This document shows, in pieces, positions 22,821 through 33,507 of a stretch of 64,000 nucleotides of DNA (its first letter is position 1; each line of letters begins with the position of its first letter). Position numbers and translations under genes: made by a program. Location of the stretch: assembly GCA_014529385.2 (NCBI GenBank), contig CM043968.1:30227013-30291012 (forward strand), read 5' to 3'. Source of the DNA: Adiantum capillus-veneris (lineage: Eukaryota > Streptophyta > Polypodiopsida > Polypodiales > Pteridaceae). Below the pieces are notes generated by a model. That model worked only from the letters and a program-made list of their open reading frames with translations. It was not told where the DNA came from and searched no databases.

Positions 22821-23308
22821 TAAATCACAATTCATCACAAAAAATGTGAAAAAAACTGAAATAGAACTATAGGAAAAGGTCCCCCTTAAGCATAGAAACA
22901 CTTATCCATGATCAAAACATAAAAAGACAACCATTTTAACCTTCAAATCAATGCATTTAGCTCCCAAGAAATGTGTCACGAACCACAACAAAATTGAGAA
23001 TGGCTATACTTAAATTGTAGAGCAAGAGACAAGGAACACAATGTGCTATTCGGAAATGAATTCTGATTACCAATCCAGGAGAAAAAAGGATTACAATTTG
23101 TAGCAACAAGAAGCTTCTCATAGTGCACCTTCAAAAACCCTCCTTAGGTAATGATATCCCTCTAGTCCAAAACTAAGGGTTTTGACTTAAAGGTTAAGGG
23201 AACTTTCACATGGTCATTAGGCCACTTACAAGGCTGAGAAGGTATGTCAAAATATCTCACAATTACAAATCATCATTAGCTAAATTACACAGATTTATTC
23301 AAAAATTG
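22821..23308 (+). repeat. Direct copy of the gypsy 3' internal end (matches 30587-31078)
   Basis: About 490 bp in the same orientation as 30587-31078. The right-hand copy covers the C-terminal codons of the coiled-coil ORF and the untranslated stretch up to the LTR start. Here it is sandwiched between an inverted LTR fragment and integrase. The match ends at the TG where the 3' LTR begins at 31077. Confidence 0.85.
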
Positions 23309-23329
23309 CCCACCAACTGTATAGGCGGG

Positions 23330-24558
23330 GAAGAAACAAACAACTATGATTGTGTGCTACGAAAAGCGAATATTACGTTATCCTAGAACAAGCACACTCA
23401 AGACATCCAGGGGAGCATTTCTCTACTGATAAAATGGCAAAGCTCATGCTACACGCAGGCATATGGTGGCCAACCCTATTTATGGATGCAGAGACCTATG
23501 TCAAATGATGTGATGAATGTCAACACACAAACCACCCCTATGGAGAGATGAAATGCCATTAACTCCAATAAGGGGGGTACGCGCTTTTACCAAATGGGGC
23601 ATTGACTTTATTGGTCCCATCATACCTCTGGGATACATGTCACACACACAATACATCATAGTAGCAACAGACTACATGGCGAAATGGGTGGAAGCAAAGG
23701 CAACCCAAAAAACGATGCATGAACTACAGCTCAGTTCCTTTTCGAACATATCTTTACAAGATATGGTCTACCCATAGAAATAGTGAGCGATACAGGAACA
23801 CACTTTTTAAACAACGTCATTGAAAGCCTCCTTGACGAATTCATGGTGGTCCATCGCAGATCAACACCCTACCACCCGCAAGCTAACGGGAAAGCAGAGA
23901 GTACCAACAAAATCTTATGCATTGTACTCACCAAAATACTCAGTGACTCAAGAAATGATTGGGATCAAAAGCTACACACAACATTATGGGCTTACGGAGT
24001 AGCTTCTAAAACTTCCATCGGGACGACTCTCTTTAACCTGGTGTTCAGGATTAATGCGATCCTACCCATGGAATTCTTAATCAAAACCCTACGAGTGGCA
24101 ACACAATTAGGATGAGCTATCGGAGAGACGAGACACCCTGGAATAATTAGATGAAACCCGACTTAGAGCGATAGCTGGGATATATGCTCAGAAAAAACAA
24201 ATGAAGGCTTTCCATGGTCAATATGTGATTACCAAAGAGTTCCAAAAAGGGGATTATGTTTTAATGTATACCCTCAAACAAAAAGCGAGGATTGGGTTCT
24301 TTTGTAGTACATGATATATCACAAAGCAGCGCCATCAAGCTTGCAACATTAGCCGGTGAGGAAATGCCGAATTGGACGAGTGGCTGCAAATTAAAGAAAT
24401 ATCTTCTTCCACTGACACTAGAAGAACTCGAAACAATACATGCAGTAGCTCAGTGCAAAAGTCAAGCACATGACATTCGGGAACATGTACAACAGGAAGC
24501 CAAAATCAGAATATTAAAGCATAAGGAGAAAGAAAACTTTCAAAGAAAAACACAATAG
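23330..24558 (+). pseudogene. gypsy integrase
   Basis: The lead-in LYRRGRNKQL and the zinc-binding HHCC domain (H-x3-H in AHSRHPGEH; CDECQ) lie at about 23320-23520. The core follows as FTKWGIDFIGP ... ATDYMAKWVEAKA (23585-23700), MSDTGTHFLN and VHRRSTPYHPQANGKAES (23783-23910). The C-terminal part FQKGDYVLMY and GEEMPNWTSGCKLKKY extends to the stop at 24558. D-D-35-E residues can be followed, but at least three frameshifts or stops break the ORF. It joins cDNA to chromosomal DNA in live elements. Confidence 0.88.
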
Positions 24559-24589
24559 AATATTGTATCAATACTACTCCGATAGCATC

Positions 24590-24905
24590 TATACAAACGG
24601 TGGCTACATGGTTAGGTGGAATGGATCTATGCATTAATTTACAACTTGTTGATGGCACCACCGAGCAAGCATTAGTGGACACCGGGGCAAGAGCTAATGT
24701 TATCAACTTATCCACTTTCAGAAAACTCACAAAGTAGCAAACAAAGTAGGAAACAAAAACACAATGGACAGTCCGAGACACATAAATTTTCCAATCACTA
24801 TTGATGGAACAATTTATCCGCATCAATTTCATGGGGTCAAAGATCAGGATCTTAATGAAGCAGTTATTCTGGGAGTGCTGATGCCCACTTATCAGGCCAC
24901 ACCAA
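24590..24905 (+). pseudogene. Second retropepsin-like segment downstream of integrase
   Basis: The text MDLCINLQLVDGTTEQALVDTGARANVINLSTF (broken here by position: DTGA at 24678-24689) has the hydrophobic-hydrophobic-D-T-G-A pattern of retropepsins. A later block FPITIDGTIYPHQF, then DLNEAVILGV, fits the flap and the second half. Stops lie between the blocks. A protease after integrase is not the normal gypsy position, and the 5' half at 16556-16810 already has one. It may be a displaced duplicate or a piece of another element. Confidence 0.55.
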
Positions 24906-25560
24906 ACTGGTAAGACAATACCTTACAACTCAAACAAGAGGACCGATCTTTCGCCATGCCCTTTGTACAAACAGACCATGTATGGGAACCTCTACCATCA
25001 CCAAATGCATCATGCCAACCGAAGAAATTGTGGATACCCAAACGACAAAGCAATAGAAGTTAGTCTACATTGCCTCCACCAAAATCCGACCTCGCCAAAA
25101 CACCCACGGCTTTTGTAGGACAACGTAGGCCAATCCAACATCAACCTCGACAACCAAAAGATGTCAAGTAGGTATGGAAACCAAAACAAACTCGCTCACA
25201 CAATGCCTCTTCTAGGGAATTCACAGCAAGCAATTTCAGTGGAAACCAAAACAAAGCCCTCAATCAAAGCAACCAACAACATCACAACTTTTGCAGGTCA
25301 CCGTCAAACACAGGGCACATCTTCTACAATTACTATTGTTCGGACCACGCAGCTTCAATGTGACCTCGCCACCAGCAGCCAGTGAACATATTGTTCATCA
25401 CCCCTCTCTTGCACATCATTTTGTTTCCCCATGCATATCCTCCTTCGGCATCATAGAGCCACACTATACGGCTATGCATAGACACATACTTTGTTCCCAT
25501 GCACTCTAACACATGTTCGGGGATGACTCGCTCTAGGAAGGGTGAAAAATGCAGCAGGAT
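24906..25560 (+). pseudogene. Degenerate Q/T/H-rich coding-like region
   Basis: Fragments of frame rich in Q, T, N, H and P (for example 25161-25385 and 25291-25509) follow the protease-like part. No domain was recognised. Composition resembles a degraded linker of the same ORF. Confidence 0.35.
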
Positions 25561-26112
25561 TATCATTTTGTATATATTATTATCATGTTATTTCTTTTCT
25601 TTTCTTTTTCTTTAAAACAAGCTTTTCAGAGCCTTATAAACTCTTAGTCGGCATGATCATGAGCCATACCGACCCATCTAATACCAGGTTAAGAATATGT
25701 ATATATGAGAGGTTACACTAATTTTGGCTAATTTTTGGCCAATTAATAATAATCGTAAATAATTTTCTTTTACTAAAAAGAAAAAAACGACAGATAATCA
25801 ACAAAAGTTGATAAGTCGAGCGAGGAAAGTTGGAATTGACTTTTGAAAACAAACATCAAAACTTCAAGGCAAGGACTTCGAACATGGCAAATATGAAAAC
25901 ATTTGGTACAAGATGGATTTTGAGCCAACTTCTAAAAGATCAAAACTGCAGATCGAATGTCATTTGTTGATCGAATATCAGAATGAAGAACGGTTCAAAC
26001 TGCAGGTGATATGGACAACAAAATATGTTCAATGGAGGTAAGTATGAATGGGGCATTCCGAGTAGACTACTAGAAGCATATAGTCAAATGGTGCAACATA
26101 AGCTCATTTGCC

Positions 26113-26114
<2 letters not shown>
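25561..26114. other. AT-rich stretch, no gene seen
   Basis: No sustained frame, terminal repeat or element motif noticed. Confidence 0.4.
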
Positions 26115-26205
<91 letters not shown>

Positions 26206-26206
26206 C
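26115..26206. repeat. (CA)n(GA)n microsatellite
   Basis: About 36 CA units followed by about 10 GA units, with no interruption. Confidence 0.95.
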
Positions 26207-26491
26207 CACAGAAGCATAGGTTTTTCGGCCTTGTTTCTGCCCGTTGCAACCACCTCCGTAGCTCTTACTACACCGGATTTGACAGGTATGATCATTAGCC
26301 TTATAAGAACACGTATGTATGCCCCATACTGCATCAACATTGCCAAAACAAAAAATCAGAGCAGTACAAAGTCACAAAATCTGCAAACTAATAGGGCCAA
26401 TGAGAGACTTCAAAACTTATCAAAAACCAAAAACCTTTCATTAGTAGACCCCAAGTAGCTGGCAAAATCAAACAGGACAAAAAGGTGGTGA

Positions 26492-27712
26492 ACATGGATC
26501 ACAATCCATGTTCCTCAAACCCTAAAAAAAATAAAAAATGTATAGAAGCATCCATAGGTGACTAGGAACAACCTCCCCTAGCTGGAATTGCAAAATGCTT
26601 CCCAACGTGGATCGCAATCTATGTACCTTTTTGCCAAAATCAGAGTAGGAGTGGTTCACTAGCTGGGAAATGCAAAAATATGATTGATGCTGTAAAAATA
26701 ATCACAAAAATTTCTCTTAAAATCATCAAATCCTCCTGGTTTGCTACCTTCAGTCTGCAAATGGTCTTTTGGCCATTTTTAGAGGAAAAAGGGTAGGATT
26801 CCAGCAAAAAAGCAGGGAAAGGACAAATGGTAGGATGCCAGCAAAACTCATGGAGTAGGGCTAAAAGAAAAGTTCTTGAGGAGTTTTCAAATTGCTACTT
26901 AAGCCAGTCAGGATGCTTCACACTCTCTTCAAAGCCTATCAACAAGGAAATGTAACTTAAGGATGTTTGTAGGATCAAAACCAAGAAAAAGATTATTGGT
27001 AAAGTGGTAAAATTTGTTGGAATTAATTTATCTCCTCAAATGGATTCAGATTCTGGTGGAATTTGACAGGGAGCTAGGTAAATCTGTGAATTTCAGAGCA
27101 TCGAGAATCGAGGCAATGACAGATATCAGGCAAAGCATGTGCCCAAAGATGGTTGCAAGAAACAGATATGGTCAAAATGGAAAAAACATGGCCATAAACT
27201 AGAAAATGGGGCAAAATAATGCCCAAATATGAAAAAATATTCACTAGTGTACTAGGAAGACCTATAGGAACATAGGTGCAAAGAAATTGTATCAAAATGC
27301 CTCTAAACATGGATCGTGATCCATGTGCCTTTTGGCCAAATCAAAGAAAATCCCATGCCATCTGATCCACTATGTTCAAAAAAGCCAAGCCATGAAGTTT
27401 TAAGCCATTTGAATTCCAAAATCCACTTCAAAATGCCAAAATTTTCTAAGTCTGCAAAAGATTTTAAAAAATTAGCCTAAGTGCCTGACCAATGATCCAA
27501 ATCCCAAAATTTTTAGACCAAGGTACCATCTAGATGAACCCTACCAAATGGTATCATTAGATTCTTAAAATGTTGTCCAATGTGGATGGTGATCCATGTA
27601 CCTTAAACTCTAAATCCAGAGAAATTTGCACAGTAGCATCTCCATATTCCCAGGAAGAACCTCCCCTAGTTGGATTTTCAAAATTCCTCCCAACATGGAT
27701 CGCGATCCATGT
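26492..27712 (+). repeat. 3' array of the 20-bp palindrome
   Basis: Boxes at 26492, 26605, 27307, 27580 and 27693 (the last perfect: ACATGGATCGCGATCCATGT at 27693-27712). A higher-order period of 1088 bp links 26492 to 27580 and 26605 to 27693, including shared flanks such as AACCTCCCCTAG. Flanks are the reverse complement of those at 20798-21942, so in element sense both arrays run the same way. Confidence 0.88.
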
Positions 27713-27959
27713 ACCTTTTTACCAGAATTCATCTGTTACATTATGCCCTTGTGCCTAGAGTAGTCCTAGATGCACTGGTGAAATTTGGTCAAATTTGGGG
27801 TAGTTTTGACAGAGTTATGCTCATTTTTCATTTTTTGGTCAAAGTTTGCAACTTTCCGACAGTTTTGATCAATGGCTAAAACCCATTTTCAATGCTAAAA
27901 TTGACCGCAGGATGCCTTGAAGGAAAGCACAAAGGGAGTGGGAAACTGCAACTTATGCG

Positions 27960-28930
27960 ATAATAGATATCTCCTCAAATGAGAAGGCTCGTATCACCAA
28001 ACAGGTACTCGAAGCAATTCCGGCTAACATATCCATTGGAAGATTTCAAGCCGTGGACGGAGAAATAGTGAAGACCACTATTTTCCCAAGGGAAATGTGG
28101 ACACTACACCAAAAGCCAGAAGTACAAGCAGGGGGCAGATGCCTACAATTGGACAGCTTCCTACAATTACCACCCAGGGGAACGGACTTGAGGCGAGCTC
28201 ATGAACTCATAAGCTCCAGTCAGTACAATAGGGAAGCCACTCTAAGTGACAAAGATAGGGCAACAATCAAGGTTAAGATCACAGCAGAGATAATCAATGA
28301 AGATCTCCATTTGCAGCAATGGATGCACGGTTTATTGCAAAAGACAAAAGCAATAGACAACAACAAAGCTTTCCTGAAGCAAAGACGCCACAAGTTGACA
28401 TATTAGGATTTGATCTACTCAGAAACCAAATTGTCGTTGCGCCTCATATCGCAACACTTCAAAGTGCAAAAGCCACCAAGATATACAGAACCGCTGTTGC
28501 ACATGGCAGTAGTAATGGCAATGGGCTTGGCAGATAGAAGAGCGGTCAGCTGTGTGACTTTGGAAATTACCTTCTCGACAACATCATCGAACCAAACCTA
28601 AAGGGGAGCCAAAAAAAGTAGGACCTACATGAACATAGGGCCAATGCTGATGCGGATTGCCTATCAAGCATTAGGGATGATTGATGATCTACCACCCATA
28701 GAGGCTGAGATAGATCTAATTCACAAATCTAAAAGAGCAATAAGACCTGTGTCCGGACCATCAACAAGGCCAAAACTAGAAACTAAACAACCAAGGCAAA
28801 GTGCAACCATAAAGGACTCTGACAACGAAAAGATAGAGTCGGATGCTCGGAGTAGCCAGGAAGCCGAATCCCAACAAAGAGATACCCCTTTGGAGTACCA
28901 GTCTTCAAAAGAGGAGCATGACAGCTAGTT
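27960..28930 (+). pseudogene. Accessory ORF of the gypsy element, N-terminal part
   Basis: Coding-like text in the plus direction: ITKQVLEAIPANISIGRF, VKTTIFPREMWTLHQKPE, then ATIKVKITAEIINEDLHLQQW (28053-28406 frame). The text continues across frameshifts to LMRIAYQALGMIDDLPPIEAEI and an acidic S/E/K-rich tail to 28928. I do not recognise the domain. Its place between pol and the 3' LTR is where Tat-lineage gypsy elements are known to carry extra ORFs. Confidence 0.55.
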
Positions 28931-30664
28931 CTCCCTGGGATATACAAGATTGAGGAAGAAAACTGTCCGCATGGTAGAAGCCATCCCAATAACTCAAGCC
29001 AGGAGAACAATGGAAGAAGCACATGCATTGAGGGAAAGGATCCGCCAACAAAAGCATGAAGAAAAAAGAAGCCAAGGAACAGAAGCTGATGATGAGAAAT
29101 AAAAAGAAGAAGAAGAAAACATTCCGTTGCTATGCAGGCAAATAGCGGCTCTGGAACGGATCAAGCAGCAGAAAAGACAAGAAACCAAGGAAAATCGAGA
29201 GATTGCCAGCACCATGCAGCAACGGATCCATAACGAGCTCAAACAAAAGATGGAGCTAAGGGAGAAAGAAGAGGCAAAGAGATCATGCGTTGATGATCTA
29301 GAATCATCTGACGAAAACACTCAAACCAAAAACGAGGAAGATAACTCACAAGGGAAGGAAGAGCAAGACACGCTTGACCAACAGGGTCAGGAGTTTGATT
29401 CTCCCAAGGACACTGGGGGTACCTTCAGAGACTGCAATAAAAGAGAAAGAAAAAGTTGAAGACCTCCCAGAGCACGAAGTGGAGAAGATGCAGTTGGAAC
29501 AAAAGACAAATCAGGAAATGAAGGCAACACAACCAAAGCCTACTATAACTTCAACACCTATAGAAGAGTTGAAACTAAAAGAAAAAACAACTAATGAGGT
29601 TGGGACATCAGATCAAGGTCAAAAAAGTCAGAAGAAACCAAGATCGCAAGCTGTAATAGAGGAGGGAGCAGAAATGATCAAGTCATTTGACATTGATGCT
29701 CATTTAGAGCAGATCAAGCTCCATTTTCAATGCCAAAGGGCTCTTTACAAACTGCACGGGTTGGAACTAAAAGATACTAAAAGAGACGCGTCTAAGGCAG
29801 ATGAAGATGTCTTGCAGCTAAAACAAAGAATAGAGGAATTGGAGAAAGCACAGCTACAAGTCCAATCTAAGTTGCAAAGAGAACAAGAAAATGCATCCTA
29901 CTATTACAAGGAGGTGCAATAGTTTAATGAGGAAAACTCTTCACTACAAGTTGAGCAGCAACGCCTTGAGGAGGAACTAACCAAAGAAAGGGAACAAAAC
30001 AAAAAGTTGCAAGAGTCATACGTGGTGGTCAGCATAACCCTGACCCAGCTTTTAGTCGTATAAAACACTCCCACCTCCTCAACCATGACTGCTAGATCAA
30101 CCTCCCTAACCAGGAGGTAAAAGATCTAAAAGAGGCCCTTGCTCAAGAAAAGTATGATAGAAAAATCATGACAGAAGGACATAGGGCCCTGCAAAAACCC
30201 AAAGATGAGGAAATTGAAGAATTGAGGAAGCAGTTGGCAGAGGCATGGGGAGACTTGGACACTCTGAGGGAAATCAAGCAAAGCCTCACCAAACAGCCCC
30301 AGTAGACTTTGAGCAAGAAGAAGGGTTAGAGCACTCCACATTCGACGCTCACCAAACAGATGTGACAACTACAAGCACTAGAAAAGCGACGCAAGAATTT
30401 ACAAATCCAGCCACAACATCCACTTTGGATTCAACCAAGGATGAAATTCAGCACTGGATCTCAGAAGTCAAAGACCCCTCGCACAAAGCATATTTTTAGT
30501 ATGAATTGAAAGTACTGGAATCGATTGCCCTCCTTATGATCACTCTAGATGAGGTGGTAAAAAACCTCGAGCACGAGGCTAGTAAATCACGATCCATCAC
30601 AAAAAATGTGCAAAAAACTAAAACAGAACTATACGGAAAGGAGCATAGAAACACTTATCCATGA
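28931..30664 (+). pseudogene. Accessory coiled-coil ORF of the gypsy element
   Basis: Successive frames (29127-29459, 29374-29922, about 30118-30300, 30430-30664) are very rich in E, K, Q and L with heptad-like runs, for example ALERIKQQKRQETKENREIA, LKQRIEELEKAQLQVQSKL and IEELRKQLAEAWGDLDTL. These predict long coiled coils. Four or more stops/frameshifts break it. The end (TGA 30662-30664) lies inside the segment that is repeated at 22821-23308. Function unknown; a structural or particle-associated role is only a guess. Confidence 0.6.
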
Positions 30665-31076
30665 TCAAAACATAAAAAAACAACCATTTTAACCTTCAAA
30701 CAAATGCATTTATCTCACAAGCAATGCGTCATGAGCCACAACAGAATTGAGAATGAATATACTTAAAGTGTAGAGCAAAAGACAAGGAACACAATGTGCT
30801 ATTTGGAAAAAAATTCTGATTACCAGTCCAGGAGAAAAGTGGATTACAATTTGTAGCAGCAACAAGCTTCTCAAAGTGCACGTTCAAAAACTCTCCTTAG
30901 CTAATGATATCCCTCTAGTCTAAAACTAAGGGTTTTGACTAAAGGTTAAGGGAACTTTCCCACGGCCATTCGGCCGCTTACAAGAGTGTAGATTCAGAGA
31001 GGCTGAGAGGGTATGCCAAAATATATTACAATTACAAATCATCATTAGCTAAATTACATGGCTTCGTTCAAAAAAT
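30665..31076 (+). other. Gypsy 3' untranslated segment before the LTR
   Basis: No frame. It is the right-hand copy of the direct repeat found at 22821-23308. No clear polypurine tract is seen directly before 31077. Confidence 0.6.
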
Positions 31077-32273
31077 TGAGCGAGTGTGACAAGGTTTTGT
31101 GTACATCTGCCTGTCATGTGTCAGGTCGCTGTATCCACCAAACATTCCCTTCTTCTATTCATTGCACGTCCTCGTGCAATCTGTCTCTGAGTGTAATCTA
31201 CTGTCTTTTCTCTAGTGTTGCGGTGATGTGCCTAAATTTCTGCGCTCTTTTCTCAATCTCCACTTTTGTTGCTAGCTCTTTGAAAGGGTTATTGATGAGA
31301 GTACTTTGATATGCTATATGGCGTATTGACAGGTCTTTTGTCATGGGATTGAATAGGGAGGAGTCCACCTCAAAGAATCTGGTCATGAACGCCTCCTCCA
31401 AAGTCTGCATGTAGTAAGAGGATATGAACATGACTCTTGCATACAATCCCATGCTAACGTTCTTGCTTGGGATTTTTGTCTCCATATTCCAGCAAAGCCC
31501 TCTTCTGCCTTCCACAAAAATATTCCAGGGATGCTCTACTACCTCTATATAATTGAAAGGTGTTATGCAAGTGATTAGCATTTTGGCAATTTTAACTAGC
31601 ATCTGGCATGCGAGATCCGGGATCTCCTTCATCATGTTAATGTTCCCTTTGAGAGTTTGAAGCATATACTTCTCGGATGGTGGTTGCTATTGATTGGTTT
31701 TAATAACTGGGTAGTTCAGCACCGCCGGCCTTTTGCTTTGCCAAGAGTAAAAAATGTCCCAGGATCGCTGTCTGTTGATGGGACAGTAAGTTCGATCGAT
31801 CCTGAGGTTCTGTGGAGCGTTCCTGTAGTAGGTTTTCTCTGTTGGTCTTTGCTCAAAACACTTATTTCGCCAAAGGGGTTGATTGTCAATGATGGTATGA
31901 ATTTGAATTGCAATGACAGGAACATCCCTATAATCCCCTTGGCTGTTTGGTTCAAGATGGTTGTAGAACTTGGTAGGATTGTGCCTCTAGGTGTTGTAAT
32001 ACTTCTCCTTAAGTTTTGTTGCATTCCAAATTAGTTTGGATGCCAAAAAGGCATGATGACCTAGAGCGTGAGATTGGACGCATACTGATTATCCGACTAG
32101 GAAGTGGTTGATTTGCCTTTGTCGTAGTATGAGTAGCTCTCTGAGTTCACTTTGGTGAGATTGACACTCTCATTAAGTCTTCGTGCCCCATCCCAAGTCG
32201 CTTCCTTGCATATTGACATTATGTTAGTACAAAAAGCTATGTTGCAGACGTTCATCACGGTGACCCGCTAACA
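31077..32273 (+). repeat. Probable 3' LTR, about 1.2 kb
   Basis: Begins TGAGCGAGTG at 31077 (the point where the internal repeat copy at 23308 stops matching) and ends GACCCGCTAACA at 32273, giving TG...CA ends. The last 320 bp match, inverted, the LTR end adjoining the PBS at 22486. The 5' boundary is inferred, the 3' boundary is well supported. Confidence 0.7.
31150..32050 (-). pseudogene. Antisense ORF inside the gypsy LTR
   Basis: On the minus strand one frame reads almost continuously from about 32040 to 31150 with two stops: NATKLKEKYYNT, KFYNHLEPNSQGDYRDVPVIA, then (31665-31198, 155 codons open) MLQTLKGNINMMKEIPDLAC ... YIEVVEHPWNIFVEGRRGL ... FEVDSSLFNPMTKDLSIRHI. Composition is protein-like and the frame is opposite to LTR transcription. 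No known domain was recognised. Antisense extra ORFs are known in some Tat-lineage elements (for example Grande), but usually between pol and the LTR. Confidence 0.55.
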
Positions 32274-32283
32274 GGGGCATAGA

Positions 32284-33507
32284 GGGAAATCAAACATACA
32301 AGAGTATGTTTCTTAATGTGTGGTATGCCAAAAGATAAAGTTTGATAAAGAGAAGCAACCTGGATTGCTTCAACCTTTGCCAATCCCTAATGCACCATGG
32401 GAGAGCATATCCATGGATTTTATCTTTGGATTGCCTAAGTCTATCCATGGGATTACTAGAATATGGACGATAGTAGACAGGTTAAGCAAACAAGCTCATT
32501 TTATACCTGTCAAAAAGACTATCAAAGCCCATCAAATGGCAACCCTCTTCATATCACAAATCTTCAAGTACCATGGCTTGCTAATGTCCATAATGTCGGA
32601 TAGAGATCCTAGAATGACCAGTAATATCTGGAAGGGTCTCTTTGAGAATTTAGGGACAAGGCTAAACTTCTCTAAGGCTAAACTTCTCTTCGGCTATCAC
32701 TTGCAAATGGATGGCCAAAGTGAAATAGCTAACCTAAGAATTCTTGATCTACTAAAAGCCTATGTAACGGAAGTAGATCAAAGGCCAAGGGGAGAAGTAC
32801 TTACCATTAGTGGAGTATACCTACAATGACACTATACCTACCTCCACTGGAAAAGCACCTTTTGAGGTAATTGAGGAAAGATCTAAAAGTCCCCTACTAC
32901 TTAAGGTACACAGGAAGATCTTCGATGCAGATTAGTATAGTCGAGACCCACAAGAATCTTTATAAACAATTAAGGATGCTATCTCTATCTCACAGCAAAG
33001 GCAAAAGGCTGTTGCTAATAAGCAAAGAAGAGCTCAAGCCTTTAAACAAAATGATTGGGTCTTACTTAAATTTCCCAAGGCTCAATTAAGGCATACAACA
33101 AGCAAGAATCCTACGAGTCACCAAAAGTACTATGCTAATTTGGAGAAAAGGTAGTATGGTCCCTTCCGGATTCTTAGACCAATCAATGAGATGGCCCATC
33201 AACTCAAGTTGCCCACTCATTGGATCATACACAATGCTTTCCATGTGAACCTACTAAAGCCTTAGAAAGGAGAGCCACCTCAAGAACCAGCTATTGAAGA
33301 CCCACCGGAGATTGATGACCAAGAAGAGGTGCTACAACCCGAGTCCATTCTTTGACATGAAGACAAGGTATTGAGAGGCGGTAAGATTATTAGACAGTAT
33401 CTTATTAAGTTTAAGAACTATCCTTTTGAAGATACTAGATGGATGAAAGGCATACAATTAAAGGATAACCTAAACCTTGTCAATGCTTACAATGCTTCCC
33501 TAGAGTA
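32284..33507 (+). pseudogene. gypsy integrase with C-terminal chromodomain
   Basis: The 32320-32829 frame contains WESISMDFIFGLPKS (first catalytic D region), TIVDRLSKQAHFIP, SIMSDRDPRM and DGQSEIANLRILDLL, the core of chromovirus integrase. After frameshifts come NDWVLLKFPKAQLR (C-terminal domain) and a chromodomain-like end (GKIIRQYLIKFKNYPFEDTRW) reaching TAA near 33507. Chromodomains in these elements direct insertion to chromatin marks. Several stops make it non-functional. Confidence 0.87.

Larger units (their letters stand above)
23309..32273 (+). mobile_element. 3' half of a Ty3/gypsy element with accessory ORFs
   Basis: Plus-strand order: end of the RNase H-integrase linker, integrase (to 24558), a retropepsin-like stretch, a palindrome array (26492-27712), a long ORF region with coiled coil (27960-30664), a short 3' UTR and a 3' LTR (about 31077-32273). 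It shares the LTR end and the palindrome boxes with the minus-strand 5' half at 10218-22485. No gag, RT or RNase H is present on this strand. The right edge abuts a chromodomain gypsy fragment. Confidence 0.75.

Noticed and set aside
20798-27712. Regularly spaced palindromes as a CRISPR-like array
   Set aside because: Spacers are about 110-700 bp, diverged copies of each other, and the context is a plant retrotransposon.
28994-29320. 108-codon minus frame within the coiled-coil region
   Set aside because: Shadow of the plus-strand K/E-rich coding sequence (S/F/L-rich antisense).
22486-32273. 9.8-kb DNA transposon with ~320-bp terminal inverted repeats
   Set aside because: One repeat adjoins a retroviral-type PBS and both have LTR-like TG/CA ends, and the interior encodes gypsy integrase. 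Two LTRs in opposite orientation explain it better.
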